Part shown: positions 12,440 through 24,804 of the stretch, piece by piece
How the letters are laid out: every line of letters begins with the position of its first letter
Numbering within the stretch: the first letter of the stretch is position 1
DNA from: Ailanthus altissimus
Lineage: Eukaryota > Streptophyta > Magnoliopsida > Sapindales > Simaroubaceae
DNA length: 64,000 nt
Assembly: GCA_946807835.1 (NCBI GenBank)
Contig: OX327691.1
Coordinates: 16,853,688-16,917,687 of the forward strand
Reading direction: 5' to 3'
The notes under the pieces: generated by a model
The model's database searches: none
Seen by the model: the letters and a program-made list of their open reading frames with translations, nothing else
What the model was told of the DNA's origin: nothing
Translations under genes and position numbers: made by a program

Positions 12440-13480
12440 TGTCTCGTATTAAATAAATTTGGATAGATTTTAGTTATATATTGAATAGATCTCGAGTATA
12501 TATATAAGTGGGTAAGTATTATCAAATATGTTAGTTTTAAATTAACAGTAAATGTTCAATTCGTAACAAATGGTATTAGAGTAAAGGTTCAGTTCGTGAC
12601 AAATGGTATTAGAGTAAATTCAAATTTTTATTAAATTGTTCAATAAAAATTATCATGTGAAATATAAATCTTCTATGGCTTTGGAGGGTGGACAATATAT
12701 GTTAAATAGGTTTTAAAAATTTTATATTTTGGACTTTTATGTCCTTAAAGATGAGCAATATAAATCAAATTGATTTTTGAGTTTGACCAGACTACGATGA
12801 AGACGTCACATGATTCGATAAAAAAAATATCGCGTCTTATATCGAATAAAAATAAGTGAATTTTATATTTATATATATATATGGGTAAACAATATTACTT
12901 AATAGACTAAATTTTTAGATTAATAACAAACACTCAATCCATAATATTACAAAGATATTTTTTTTAAATTAATGACAAGCGCTCAACTTATGACACTATA
13001 GAGAGCAACCTTGGTTTACTCTTAAAATGCAACTATCATTTCATTGCCCAAAGTAGTTCACTAAATTAAATAAAAATTAGGTGAATTATATATATATATA
13101 TATATATATAAATTGAGTGAACTAAATGCATTATTTTAGAAAGAAAATTACATATAGAATAAAAATGACACTATAGAGGACAATTTTGGTTTGTTTTTAA
13201 AATGCAACTATCATTCTATCGCCCAAAGTAAATTTACTGTATCAAATTCAAATAAACGGTATTGTCTAATATGGTTAAATTTTTTGTTTAATAACAAATG
13301 CCAAATTTGTAACATTATAAAATTAATCTTTTAAATCAATAATAAATACTCGATTGGTGACACTGCAGCGCGCATTCTTGATTTGCTTTTAAAATGCAAT
13401 TATTGTTCCATTGCCTAAAGCAGATACACTGCAAATGCATTATTATAGAAAGAAAATCACGTTTGGTTTCTATTAGAAAT
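12440..13480 (+). repeat. TRIM-like dispersed repeat, copy 1
   Basis: Contains several degenerate copies of a block ending in TTAATAACAAACACTCAATCC (near 12500-12565, 12880-12945 and 13255-13330). One is followed by TGGTATTAGA at 12571 and again at 12604. TGGTATCAGA is the classic primer-binding site complementary to initiator tRNA-Met in plant LTR elements. Short direct repeats around such a site, with no coding capacity, fit a terminal-repeat retrotransposon in miniature. A related copy lies at 60984-61540. Exact ends were not determined. Confidence 0.45.
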
Positions 13481-14504
13481 TGAACCCGCACTTAAAAAGG
13501 AGGTTTGTGTTTGTACCTTTCGAATGAATCTTTGGTAACGTGAAATGTCACCCTTGAACATCTTACCATATAATAGCTTTTTGAAAGGGCCCAGCTCAAT
13601 GTCACAGCAGCGTTGCCGTAGTAATATCCTGGTGTTAATTGTAATTGATGAATCATTTGTTGATTCTTGAAGACATTTTGTGAATTATGGATTGTAAATG
13701 GCATTAGCATTAACAAACTTGCAGGACGACCAGCCACCTAAGATGGCATGTTTCAATTTTCATCATACAACCTAGGTATTAGCTTTGTTGTGATATCCTT
13801 TCCCCCTCTTTTTTTTTCTCTTAACCAAATTCTAGACAGTAAAAAGCAGTCGTCAACCCTCTCTTTTTTCTGTGGATTTGACAACTGTTTTTGCATTGTC
13901 TATTTTAGCCTATCTATTTTACAGTTTTTTTTTTCTGTTTTATTTCTTTGCCTTTGGTTTAGTTTCAGTCAGCTTTTGCTTACTCGGTCGGCGTGCTTCT
14001 CCCTGTCTCTCAGCCACCAGCCAGCCGTAGAGTTGTCCTAGACTCGCGCCAAGCAGTATGCGATTCTAGCGTGTTTCTCGGCCCTGGCCCATTTTTAAGA
14101 CATCTTTTGGCCGCCGCCGGAGCGTCTATCACCGGCAACTCCAAATCGGGTCTCTAGTGCTCTCTTTAATTCGAGTCTGGCAGGGCTTAAAAGAGATCCT
14201 ACCGAACTTTTGTCAGAAGCCCCTTCGACACCACCTCTCAAGTTTTTCCTTCACCTATTTCGGCCCCACCATTAATGTCAACCATTGTGGGAAAGAGTCA
14301 CTATCAACCAAGCAAACCAAGCTCAAACGGCCATTCTATACCAAAATCTAATGTGAATGCAATATCCAGCAATCTCTTGTCAACACCAACGGCCAAGTAA
14401 ATTTAGGCAAATTTTTTGTTGGTTATACATTAGAACTAATAAAGGTGTATATGTTGACGAGGAAATGTTCTTTTTCATATTGGGATTATTGGGATTATAT
14501 TGAA
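13481..14504. other. Unrecognised intergenic stretch
   Basis: Contains a T-rich segment (13780-13960) and a less AT-rich island (13980-14350). Reading frames at 13748-14041 and 14157-14351 give low-complexity or unfamiliar peptides with no domain I recognise. Possibly retroelement debris. Confidence 0.35.
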
Positions 14505-15300
14505 GTGAAAAATTTTAAGTTTAATTTAAAATTTTAATTTCTTTATGTAATAGAATAATATGTTAATCAAGTAAAATAGTAATAATTTAAAGTATAATAT
14601 AAAAAAGTACAATACAATTTTACGTAGTTCGGTCAATTGCCTACGTCCACGGTAAATTTAAGGATCATAGCCTCTCTTATTAATTTCTTTAGAGATTTTA
14701 TAAGGAAAACCTAGTGAAAAGAACTAATGTTTAGTGAACTTTTACTCTACTACGAACAATGATCACCTAAACGACGGTTCCACCCTAACGCACACAAGCA
14801 CTTAGTGTCTACCAGTTCTTCTCCTCTTTTAAAATCTCTCTTAATGCTTAATCTCAACTAAATAAGTTATAAGTGTTTATATAGGGTGTATTTCGTGCCT
14901 ACTAACCCTATTCTTTGTTGGAGTAAGAGTTCATTTGTTTTGAAAATTTAAAACTTTTTAAAATTCAAAATCATGATGAAAAACAGACATCATGATGCGT
15001 CTGGCACCGCAGCGCTCATCTCTGGGCGTGTGACGCTGGTTAAAATCGCACCCAACACCATGGCGCTAGGTGCTGTTCTAGGTACCGCAGCGCTCAGTCC
15101 TAGTGGCACCTCCAGCGTTTTTTTTCGCTTCCTTTGCTTCTTCGAATCCTGTTTCGCTTCCTCCTTCGTGTTTCACACATTCTAGACTTCTTCATACGTG
15201 TTTCACAAGTTCTAAACTTCTTGTGACTCTCTACTTTGATATTCATTTCAATTTTTGTTCAACCAAAATTGTTAAATCACTAATTTTTTAATAATATATA
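14505..15300 (+). repeat. Dispersed repeat family C, copy 1
   Basis: Aligns by eye along most of its length with 43423-44225 in the same orientation. Shared landmarks are AATGTTTAGTG, ACCCTAA(C/T)GCACACAAG, CACTTAGTGTCTACC and TTCGTGCCTACTAACC. Both copies then have a GC-rich core with repeated GCAGCGCT-like motifs, followed by a TTTCAC-rich tail. No protein is encoded. Both copies lie beside degraded DNA, consistent with a non-autonomous mobile element of unidentified class. Confidence 0.6.
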
Positions 15301-17417
15301 ATATTTATAAATTATGCCGATATATTTTTCTCTTATGAGGATTTTATCATTTATTCGTAAGGATTATTTTGTCAACACCTGTGTATGAGAGTAGGTTTCC
15401 CTATCTTATATGAATATTCACTTTTTTTTATGTAAAAATAAATATTTTTATTTTAAAAAAGATAGTGATTACTAATTGAGATATTTTTTATTATGAGATT
15501 TGTATGTATTTTCTTTTTTTTTGGTAAGACTTATAAGTGCAAAGTAGCCATAATAAATTTATCTAAATTATGTATAACGTATCGGTAGCCTTCTAATTTT
15601 ATATCAAGACTCGTGCAATATAATATTACCAATCTTGTCTATAATATTACATTTTAAAATGTTTTTTTTTTTAGTTTTGTTGTGAATGTGACATGATATG
15701 ATATAATTGTTTGACTACTTCGTTCGTGACTTATGCAGGGAATACTAGTAATCACAGAGTCTTTTTCAGTTCTCTCTTTTTTCTTTTTCGGTTGGGGGCA
15801 TAAATCAAAATCAAATTCCTTTTTCACCAGAAGTTAAAGAATGTTTCAAATACAAAAACTCTTGGGTTAATATCATATATGGATGTATACAACAATAATA
15901 TCATCAAAGAAACGGTTGGAGATAATGTAGCCCCTTTTCGTCGAAGCTGCTGGGAACTTCAAGGAAAGCTTGTCTGATCGGTTTTATAAAATAAAAAAAA
16001 AATTCTTATGGCTGTTTTATTTTATTATTTAATAATATTTTCACTCTTATTTAAATTATTTTTTATTTTTATTTTAATTAATTAATTATTATTATAATAA
16101 TAGAATCAATACATATGCGACGCGATTTCTTGGAATGATCTCATAAAATGAAGCGACAAGATGCAGGCAAGTTTTCTGCAATTTCATATATCGTTGATTT
16201 CTTTTCTTTTTCTTTTTGGTTTTTTTTTTCAATTAGTCAAAAAAAAAATCATTCAATCTCAATAGTCAAATACTAAAGATAGAAGAAAGCGACTCGCAAC
16301 AGAATCGTGGTCTCATGATTACCTCGCAATTGTTAATATGGAGCATTACGTGTAATTCAATTTATTTTTACCCTTTTGGCTTTGGAATTTCAAGAGTTAA
16401 CTTGTGATGAATTAATACGCTAACTATCGACATGCATCGAAGTCTAGTCACATTTCCACAGCCGCAAATCACTTTGTCCATAAAAACCTTTTGGAATGTT
16501 AGCGTCTTGCAATTTCTCTCTTGGTTTGGACAAAGAAAAAGCTCGAATACCTTCTTTGCATAATTAATAATTGAATTAGGAAAATCAGTAACTGGGCTAT
16601 TACCTCTCAACAACTTGGCTCAATGGGTTCAATTCCCTAATGGATTTGGATATTGAAACGACTCCTAGTCCTAGTGCCATTGCTCTTCAATCGTTTCTTT
16701 TGTTCTTGGACAAATGGGAAAAGAAATGATGATGACGAAAGACAAAAAAAAATGAAAGAGATAATACTGTAATTTCTGTATGCGCCACAGTTACTTTTAT
16801 TTTGATGTTAACATAAAGTGGCAATACCATACTTGACCAATTGATATATAATGCTCGTTGTCTGTTGAGGTTTGAGTCATTACTCATGACCAACAAAACG
16901 CATAAAATTTATTTCGGTTACGTAAATTAAAGCGTAGATGTGGGTGAATTAGAATTATTACGCAAAAACGATCTAGCGAGTTCAGCTCTAGTGTGAGCAA
17001 TCTACAGCACAGCTAACAACATCAGCTCATCACAACCGTCCGATTAATCAATTAATTAAAAAAAAATGAACAGACGCAAATTTTCAATTTTCATTTTGAT
17101 TTTCAGAGAATTTTAGTCAAAAATATTTAGAGAAAAATAAGCAGATAGATTAGGATTCTTTTCAGATAATAGATACTGGTAACTAACAAATCAAAATTGA
17201 TTTATTTATCTTTAAAATCAATATATGAAATAAAATAATATTATTCTGTCAAACTTTTAAAAAAATATATTAAAAAAAAAAGAAAGTTTCTTAGTCATAT
17301 TTCCTTCTTTTTCGTTCTCTCTCACTGTGCATTTTCTGTGCAAAGGTGGTGCGGACTCGACTTCATTTTCATTTTCATGGCGAGTGTGAGCAGTGACAGA
17401 CCGTACACACTCACTTT
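15301..17417. other. AT-rich intergenic DNA and upstream region of the PUF gene
   Basis: No gene recognised. Poly-purine and poly-pyrimidine tracts and AT-rich runs only. The last few hundred bases are the presumed promoter of the PUF gene. Confidence 0.45.
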
Positions 17418-17424
17418 TATATAA
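17418..17424 (+). promoter_or_regulatory. TATA box of the PUF gene (probable)
   Basis: TATATAA preceded by CACTTT and followed about 35 bp later by a CT-rich stretch (CATTTCTCTCTCTC) that would hold the transcription start. This predicts a 5' leader of about 230 nt before the ATG at 17685. Confidence 0.45.
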
Positions 17425-17642
17425 CCGTCAATATCAAACAAAAAAACCCATTTCTCTCTCTCTTCTCCATTTCAAAACCCGAAAAGCAAAAACCACACGG
17501 AAATGAGACTCACTTACAAAACATAACAATTTCTTTGGGTTTTGGTTCTTTGATATTTAGATTTCTCTTTGTTCTTTGTTCTTCCTTTTTTTTTTTTCTT
17601 TTTAAAAATTTCGTTTCAAATACTAACTCTCTCTTTTTTTTT

Positions 17643-17666
17643 ATGTATATTATGTTATATTTGTAA
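17643..17666 (+). promoter_or_regulatory. 7-codon upstream ORF in the PUF leader, overlapping a PUF-type site
   Basis: ATG at 17643, a second in-frame ATG at 17652, and TAA at 17664-17666, ending 18 nt before the main ATG. Bases 17644-17651 read TGTATATT, matching the Pumilio element UGUANAUW in RNA. If the leader begins near the predicted TATA box, the transcript carries both the uORF and the site. Confidence 0.5.
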
Positions 17667-17684
17667 AAGTGGTGGTGTTTTTGA

Positions 17685-20600
17685 ATGATGGAAAAGCTAG
17701 GCGAGAAAGAGAGAAAGAGAGTTATAGAGAGAGATGAGGAGCTTGAAAAGATATTGAATGAGATTGCTCAATCTCCATATCTCAATCTAGCTCATCATCA
17801 TCAACGCACGTCTCCTCTTGTGAGTGGTTCGCCTTTTAGTAGGATGTCTCTGCAATCAACAGAGCACTCTCCTCCTTCGAGTTCTTGTTTTTCTTACAAT
17901 GGGTTTTGCTTATCTGAGGATGATGCTTCACCGTTTTCAAATACGACCGGTCATATTGATAATAACATTAATAATAATAATTATATTAACAAGTATAAAA
18001 CGCGAAGCGCCTGTGATTATGTTAATGCATTGTGGGGGGATTCTAGATCAACGGAGTCTTGTTATTCTAGTAGGGAGAATGTTAATGAGATTTTGAAGTT
18101 TGAAATGGGTTTGTGTAATAATTTTAATAGAATGAATATTGGAGAGGAACATAAGCAGGATCATATGCATGGTGCCAGAATGAAGAGACTTGATATGGAC
18201 CCACTTGGGGTTGGCTTTGGTTTTTGTGATGGTTCTTTTGGTGGGAGTGTGCCTTATCATGTTGAAAAATATAACACGTTTGATGGTTTTAACAATAATA
18301 GTGCTCTTGATGGTTTCAACAATAATAGTGCTTCTGATTATCAAGGATTAGGTTCCTCTCACAGTGCCGGTTCTATGAGTTTTGAGGAGATGGAGTCTTT
18401 ATTGATTGGTTCAAGTGACGGATACGGTGAGGGTGACTTAAAGGAGTCTAATTTTGCTCTTGATCATTCTAACGATTTGCGTTTCAGTCCGAGTTGTAAC
18501 AACCTAAGGCATCATCTCTTGGAGCAGAGAATGGAACAGGGAAGGAGCTGGACTAACATGGGGACTCGGTTCAGGAATCCAACTAGGATTAGGCCTTATA
18601 AGAATGAAGCTTTGGTTGGCTCACAGAGACTTGAGTTGGATTCTAACCGAGATATTAGTGTTATGAATAATTTGTTGTCGAATGAGTTGATGCATTGCAA
18701 GTCCGATATAGACTGGGAGAATCTATTGTATAGTCGTTCAATGTTGAAAGAAAGGACTAGTGCAGTGCCAAACAACAGGGTTTCTGAGTCTCTTATGCCT
18801 GTGAACGGAGCTGGGGCTATAGAAAGTTTTGGTTGTGAAGATAGTTTCATCATACAAGGAAAAAGTTTTAATCATGTTGTCAACAAGGGGTGTCATTCAT
18901 TGACGGGTCACGAGAAGAACCACCTCAATGAGATGGCAACAAGAAACCCCCCAGTGAAAATCTCAAAACTTGAAAGTTGTGCCTATGATGGAGGAATTTG
19001 TGATAATGGCCAGAACCTGATAGGTAGTAATTATCAAATGTATTTGCTACCAAGTTCCAGATCCTTGGCTGAGGTCCGCAGTTATATATACTCAATGGCA
19101 AAGGATCAAAATGGTTGTCGGTTCTTACAAGGGCTGTTTGACAAGGGAAATTATCTACATTTGCAAATTATATTTGATGAGGTCATTGATCATATTGTTG
19201 AGCTTATGATGGAGCAATTTGGCAATTACCTTGTGCAGAAGTTGTTGAATGTGTGCTCGGAAGAACAAAGGGTGCAGATTCTGCTCATGGTAACCAAAGA
19301 ACCAGGACTGCTTGTTAGAGTTTCCTTGAACACATACGGGTAAATGATATAATAGTTGTGTTTCTCATTTATTTGTGAAATAATTATTCTTGCAAAGTTT
19401 GGTTGTTCTTGAACAAAATTGGTGATTTTGTATTATGGTTGCCAGCACACGTGTAGTACAGAAGTTGATTGAGACTGTTAAAACAAGGCAGCAGATTTCA
19501 CTGGTAAAAGCAGCTCTAAAACCAGGCTTCCTTGATCTCATTAAGGATCTCAATGGAAATCATGTGTTACAACGCTGCTTGCAATGCCTTAGCAATGAAG
19601 ATAATGAGGTATAGTTGTTTCTTCCCGGTTCTTTTAATCATAACAGTTCATTTTAGTTCTTAAGATCAAATGTTTGTCATAGATGTGTATATATATATTA
19701 TATTTCTTTTCATTTTTGTTAAGAATGATGTGCAAAATAAAATTAGCATATGATTTTTAAGGTAACTTATTCATAAGAGACTGCATTTTGGCATGACATT
19801 CTCCACCAATAAAAAAAGAAATAAAATTAAAAAAAATGAAAAAGAGAAAATTGACATCTTCCCTATCAGTTTGTGATATGAATCTTATGCATTGCATCTT
19901 AGTATATCAACCCTAGAACCAGATCTTGGGGTAGCCTATGTAGATCTTTTCACCATTCTGTTTCACGTGTGAGTTCGTAAGTCATAACCTGGGCGTTTGT
20001 TGGGTATTTCTTAGATAATTATTGTAACATGCTTATGATAGGTGATCAATAAGTAAACTGATCAATAGACAACAGTGACTAGTCCCACATATATGGAGCC
20101 AGCAACAGAAATCCTGCTTTACAGTGCACAGGCAACTTCTTTAATTGCCAGGAATAAATTAATTTTCACAGAATAGTTTCTTCATTTCAAAATTTTTAAC
20201 TCACATATTAGTGGTTTTCAGAGGATTAACTTCATTTGGTGCTCCTTAAATGATTTCAACTTTGCCTGGTTATATGGACATTAGAAGGGACAGGAAACAT
20301 TTGGAATCATTTCTGAGAGTTTCTAGTTGTGGCCTCATGACTTCTAATGATTGGACCAAAACCATAAATATCACTTCCCAAATAAATTCAGGTTTAGAAA
20401 TCATCATATTAGTTGCATGCCTCAGCATTAAACTTAATGCTATGATAACTTCCTTTATTAGTTTCTTTCTTTTGGCTCGTGAACATCTAGTGCACTCCTT
20501 TTCATCCAATGTATCATGGTTTTTCGTGTTCTCTTGACATTTAAAGTCTGTTGCCATTATGGTTTCATGTTGGGAGTACATTGCTAGAGAACTAAATTTT

Positions 20601-23600
20601 TCAGAATATCTTGATATTTTGAATTCATTTATTATTGAACCTATACACTAAGATTACCATGGTCCACCAGACAGTACAGAATGGAAAAGCACAAAGAGAA
20701 TTTGGTGAGTTACAAAATGTACGAGATTATATTTTGACTGGGTTAACAGTCTAGGATTCATGATTCATTCCAATTCTGAAGCTTGGTTTGAGATACTGAT
20801 TATAATAAATTAACATCATCTTAAACTGAAACTTTGCAGAGATCATAATGATCTTTATTTGCAAAGATCATGGCATCATCTCCGTGGCTGTGCTATGGGA
20901 GTGTGTATGGAACATTATAGGAAATTTTGATCCTCAATTTGGTACATGTTCCTTGATTCATAAGTTTATAATTTGTTTTGCTAGGTCAATAAGTAGGAAT
21001 ATACAGACCCATGATTGTAGATATAATAATATAATCACTAAGTGATATGAGGAGATAAAATTGTAGGCTATATGATCCAAATTATACATGCAGTTCTAGG
21101 CCACGAAAGAGACAATAGTGCTTAACCAATCCATACTATCTTAAAGATAGCCTCATCATCTGGAGTTTTAAATTGTGTTTAGGAATGGCTGCCGGGAAAA
21201 TTTTTCATTACAGGGCTCCATTTCAAATCTAATTTTTACCTGATAATACTTGTCCTGACTCCAGCTCAGCAACAGCGGGATGAACTCAAACTCAACCAAA
21301 GAAGTTTTTCATTTTCTCTTTCTATAATGCTTACTGACTTCAGCCTATTCTGGATGTGGTACTTCTAAATGCAAGAGAATCTTAGCTTACCGAATTTCTT
21401 GGATAGTAGCATGCATCACCAACATGTTCTCTTCTTGGAAAAATTTCAACTAGTTCTGCTTTTATGCTATTAGTTGAAGCAGTGTAGAATTTGACTGGAT
21501 ATATGCTTTTCATTGAAATTCTAGTCTGCAGGACTGCTATAATTTATCCAATAAATATTTGACCCGTTTTAATTTATTTGTTGTCCTTTTTTCCCTGTCA
21601 ATTATCTTTTGCAGTTTATTTTTGATGCTGCTGCAAAGTTTTGTGTTGACATTGCAACTCATCAGCATGGCTGTTGTGTATTGCAACGATGCATTGCTCA
21701 TTCCACGGGTAGACATCATGATAAATTGATCACTGAAATTTCCAACAACGCACTTCAACTTGCTCAAGATCCTTTTGGGTAATTTTACCTATAGGTGTTT
21801 TAAGTATATTAGTGATTCTTTTATTATTTTCTGAGATATTGCTGGTTGTTTGATCAATCAAATTGTTTTGGTCCACCTTAAAACCCAGCTTCATGGAAGA
21901 AGCTGATTATTTATAGGAAATATAAAAAGTTTTATGCTACTAAATTGTTTTCATTTAGAAAAGTATCTACAGATTCCTAATGGAGAATATAGTGACAAAA
22001 TTGTTAACTTTTAAACTAGATCCATCTTTTTCAATGACAAAACCTTCGGGCAATTTCTACCCTTCTATATATTATGTAACCAATGGAAATGCACTGGTTG
22101 GTACTGACTACACATAGGTTCAAAAGAGTATTTTGTTTTTGCTTTATTTCAGGGTGATTGCATGTTATTTGCATCATAGATATCTCATATTGATGAATTT
22201 CTTATTATACAACATGATGTTGTGGTTATTAAGAGGTAGTCAATCCATACAAAGTAGTCCTGTGAATTTTGGTTAGTTGCTATCCGAGCATCTATAAATT
22301 TATTGATGAGAGAATTGGTAGTTTTGTCATATAGAATGCTTTGTCTTCCTTCATGAAGTCGCTGTTAGAAGAGCATTTTACAGATGAGTAGCTCACTTCA
22401 TTTTCATGTTTAAACTGAAAAGCTCTTCAATTGGTGTTTCTTTCTCTCTCTCTCTCTCTCTTGGTGCATGCATGTGTGTAGAGTTAAACTTTCAATGAGT
22501 TCTTGAAGGCATGGAAGGTAAGTTCCACCTTGCAATGGTATTATATCTTTTGCAAAGAATGCTCTATTTTTTTATTAAATGGAAGATTTGAATATGGTAT
22601 AAGGTATCTATATCCGTGCTTATTATGCCACAACAGATATAGTGATTGTGACTGGTTGGCAAGATGATATTGTGCCATTCAAATTGAAAGATGATTATGT
22701 ATTTTGTTGTCCATGCTCTTTGTATCTTGTTACTGTCTCCATCTCATAACCCTAAACTTAATAGGAGGTTTTCACCAACCACTCTCTTAAGCATGGCCAT
22801 GAGTTGTCATCTGCTGGTATAAAATTGACATTGGATTCTCAAGCATCTGTATCATATTCGAAACTTCATAATTAGAAGGTGAAGTTGAGTTCAACATGAT
22901 TTCATGAACCAAACACCCTTGATTAATATTTTTTATGTTTTAGTATATGTAAACACCCTTGATTGAATGTTATCTATGTTTTAATATATTTGATTACTCT
23001 TTCCTTATTCAGTTTCCCTTCCTCCTTTCTAGCCCTAGTATTTGTTCAGTCTTAGTTTCTCATTAAACCATCTTTCTCTTGGACAGACCCAATGGTTACA
23101 AGCTTATGTTGTAAATGTTAAATCAACTTGATTGTTTCATTTATATATGCCTATTTAAATCATCTTGATTGATTCATATTTTAGCCCGAGAAGTGACAGC
23201 TTCAAACCATTGTCTTGGTCTGTACCATTGTTTTATCTTGTATTCTCTGACCATAACACTTTGTTCTTTGTATGACGCAGAAATTATGTTGTGCAATATC
23301 TAATAGAGTTAAAGATCCCTTCTGTCACTGCCAACTTGCTTTCTCAGTTCAAAGGACATTATGTTCACCTCTCAACTCAAAAATTCAGCAGCCATGTGGT
23401 CGAAAAATGCCTCAAGCATTTTGGGGAGAGTCGATCTCAAATTGTCCATGAACTGGTTTCTTTGCCTCACTTTGAACAGTTGTTACAAGATCCATTTGCC
23501 AATTATGTCATTCAATCTGCGTTGGCAGTGACCAAGGTTTGGAGAGAAAGACACCTCTGTAATTGTTCAGCTTTGATAGAATTGTTTCAGATTTTTGATG

Positions 23601-23741
23601 GAGTCTCTATTTAATTTCATCTCATGTCTGAATCAGGGCCCTCTTCATGCTACACTTGTCGAAGCTGCAAGACCCCACACTAACTTACGTACCAGCCCTT
23701 ATTGCAAGAGGATTTTCTCTCGTAACATCTTGAAGAAGTGA
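17685..23741 (+). CDS. Pumilio/PUF-domain RNA-binding protein (APUM11/12-like, 780 aa)
   Basis: Exons 17685-19339, 19446-19608, 21615-21778, 23281-23536 and 23637-23741; all junctions are GT-AG, phases agree, and the frame ends in TGA. The first ~455 residues are low-complexity (Asn/Ser/Gly-rich, with two tandem DGFNNNSA units), and an ATG at 17688 is an alternative start. Residues ~460-775 form a C-terminal PUF domain with eight repeats. RNA-contacting triplets visible in order are R1 CR..Q, R2 NY..Q, R3 TR..Q, R4 NH..Q, R5 CC..Q, R6 NY..Q, R7 SH..E, R8 NY..Q. By the known PUF code (R8 to R1) this predicts a UGUAUAUA-like target. PUF proteins bind mRNA UTRs in the cytoplasm and repress translation or promote decay. 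Long introns 2 and 3 (2.0 and 1.5 kb) separate the repeats. Nothing is visibly broken. Confidence 0.95.
22442..22461. repeat. (TC)n microsatellite in intron 3 of the PUF gene
   Basis: TC dinucleotide run inside the 1.5-kb intron between exons 3 and 4; no function suggested. Confidence 0.75.
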
Positions 23742-23749
23742 TGTATATT
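23742..23749 (+). promoter_or_regulatory. Pumilio-type element at the very start of the PUF gene 3' UTR
   Basis: TGTATATT begins immediately after the TGA stop (23739-23741). It matches UGUANAUW, the site class expected for this protein's own repeats, and is identical to the octamer in the leader at 17644-17651. Confidence 0.45.
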
Positions 23750-24804
23750 TTTCTGCGGTAAGAAGTGTTGTTGTTCTCTTGAAGTTGCTACTGTGTTCAC
23801 TACTAATAAGAGGTCTTAATCTACATCGGGGCATTAGATGTAAAATAGCCATCAGAATATGCTGCGGATGATGTCCTGGTGAGAAGTTTTGCAACTTGGC
23901 TTCCTGGATGATCTACATGATTTCAAAGATTGTAAACTGAATGTTTTTTTTTTTTTTCCAGTTGTTTGTTTATTACTACTTGTATGTACTTAACTGTTGT
24001 CTCTGTTGTTGTCTTTAAACCTTGAATGTATGATATTTTTCCAGGTTGGAGCCATCCCCTCTTCATATTCTGAGGTAGATATGGCATGTGTGGTGCGAAC
24101 TGAGAACTGAGAACTAAGAATAATACCTACGCATCCAAATTTCACTTCAAATAATCTGATATGTGATGTGTTATTCATCAAATGTATGGTGAGATAATAT
24201 AATAAATAATATAGAAAATTGATATAGTATGATGAGATCGTGGGTTGAGCTTGTTGGATGGATCATTCAATTATTTTAGTAAGTATCAATTTGAATCTAG
24301 TCAACACCAAAACATAGGAGTTTTACTCGTATCATTTTTTCTAGGCTATTTCCTTTTATCACGATTTGGATAAATTCTTACCACTAGGCTAAACATTGCC
24401 ATATGGTACACAGAACTTAAATGTTTAGGACACCACATACTTCTTCCAATGAAGAGATTAGGAGAAAACATTCCCCTTTTTTAAGTAATTGGATCTTGCG
24501 CCATGAACATTAATTATTGCTCTTGATAATGATAATAATCTAAAACATGTGAAGTCCTGATGTTTCTTCGGGTTAGTAGAACAATGTAACACAAAAAAAA
24601 CTTCATAAAGGTGAAAGCTTAGCATATGCTATCACTAATTTTTATTTTAGGCGACCATAGATAAAGTTCTCAAGACCAGCACACCCAAAAGACACAGGAT
24701 AAAACGGAGCACCACATACAAATAAGATCAAAAGCAAACGCCAAGCACCACACCAAGATAAAAGATATATTGCCCTCCTAATCCGTCAACAAACATAGAA
24801 CAGC

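Noticed and set aside
13748..14041. 97-codon Phe/Ser/Leu-rich frame
   Set aside because: T-rich low-complexity DNA; no domain.
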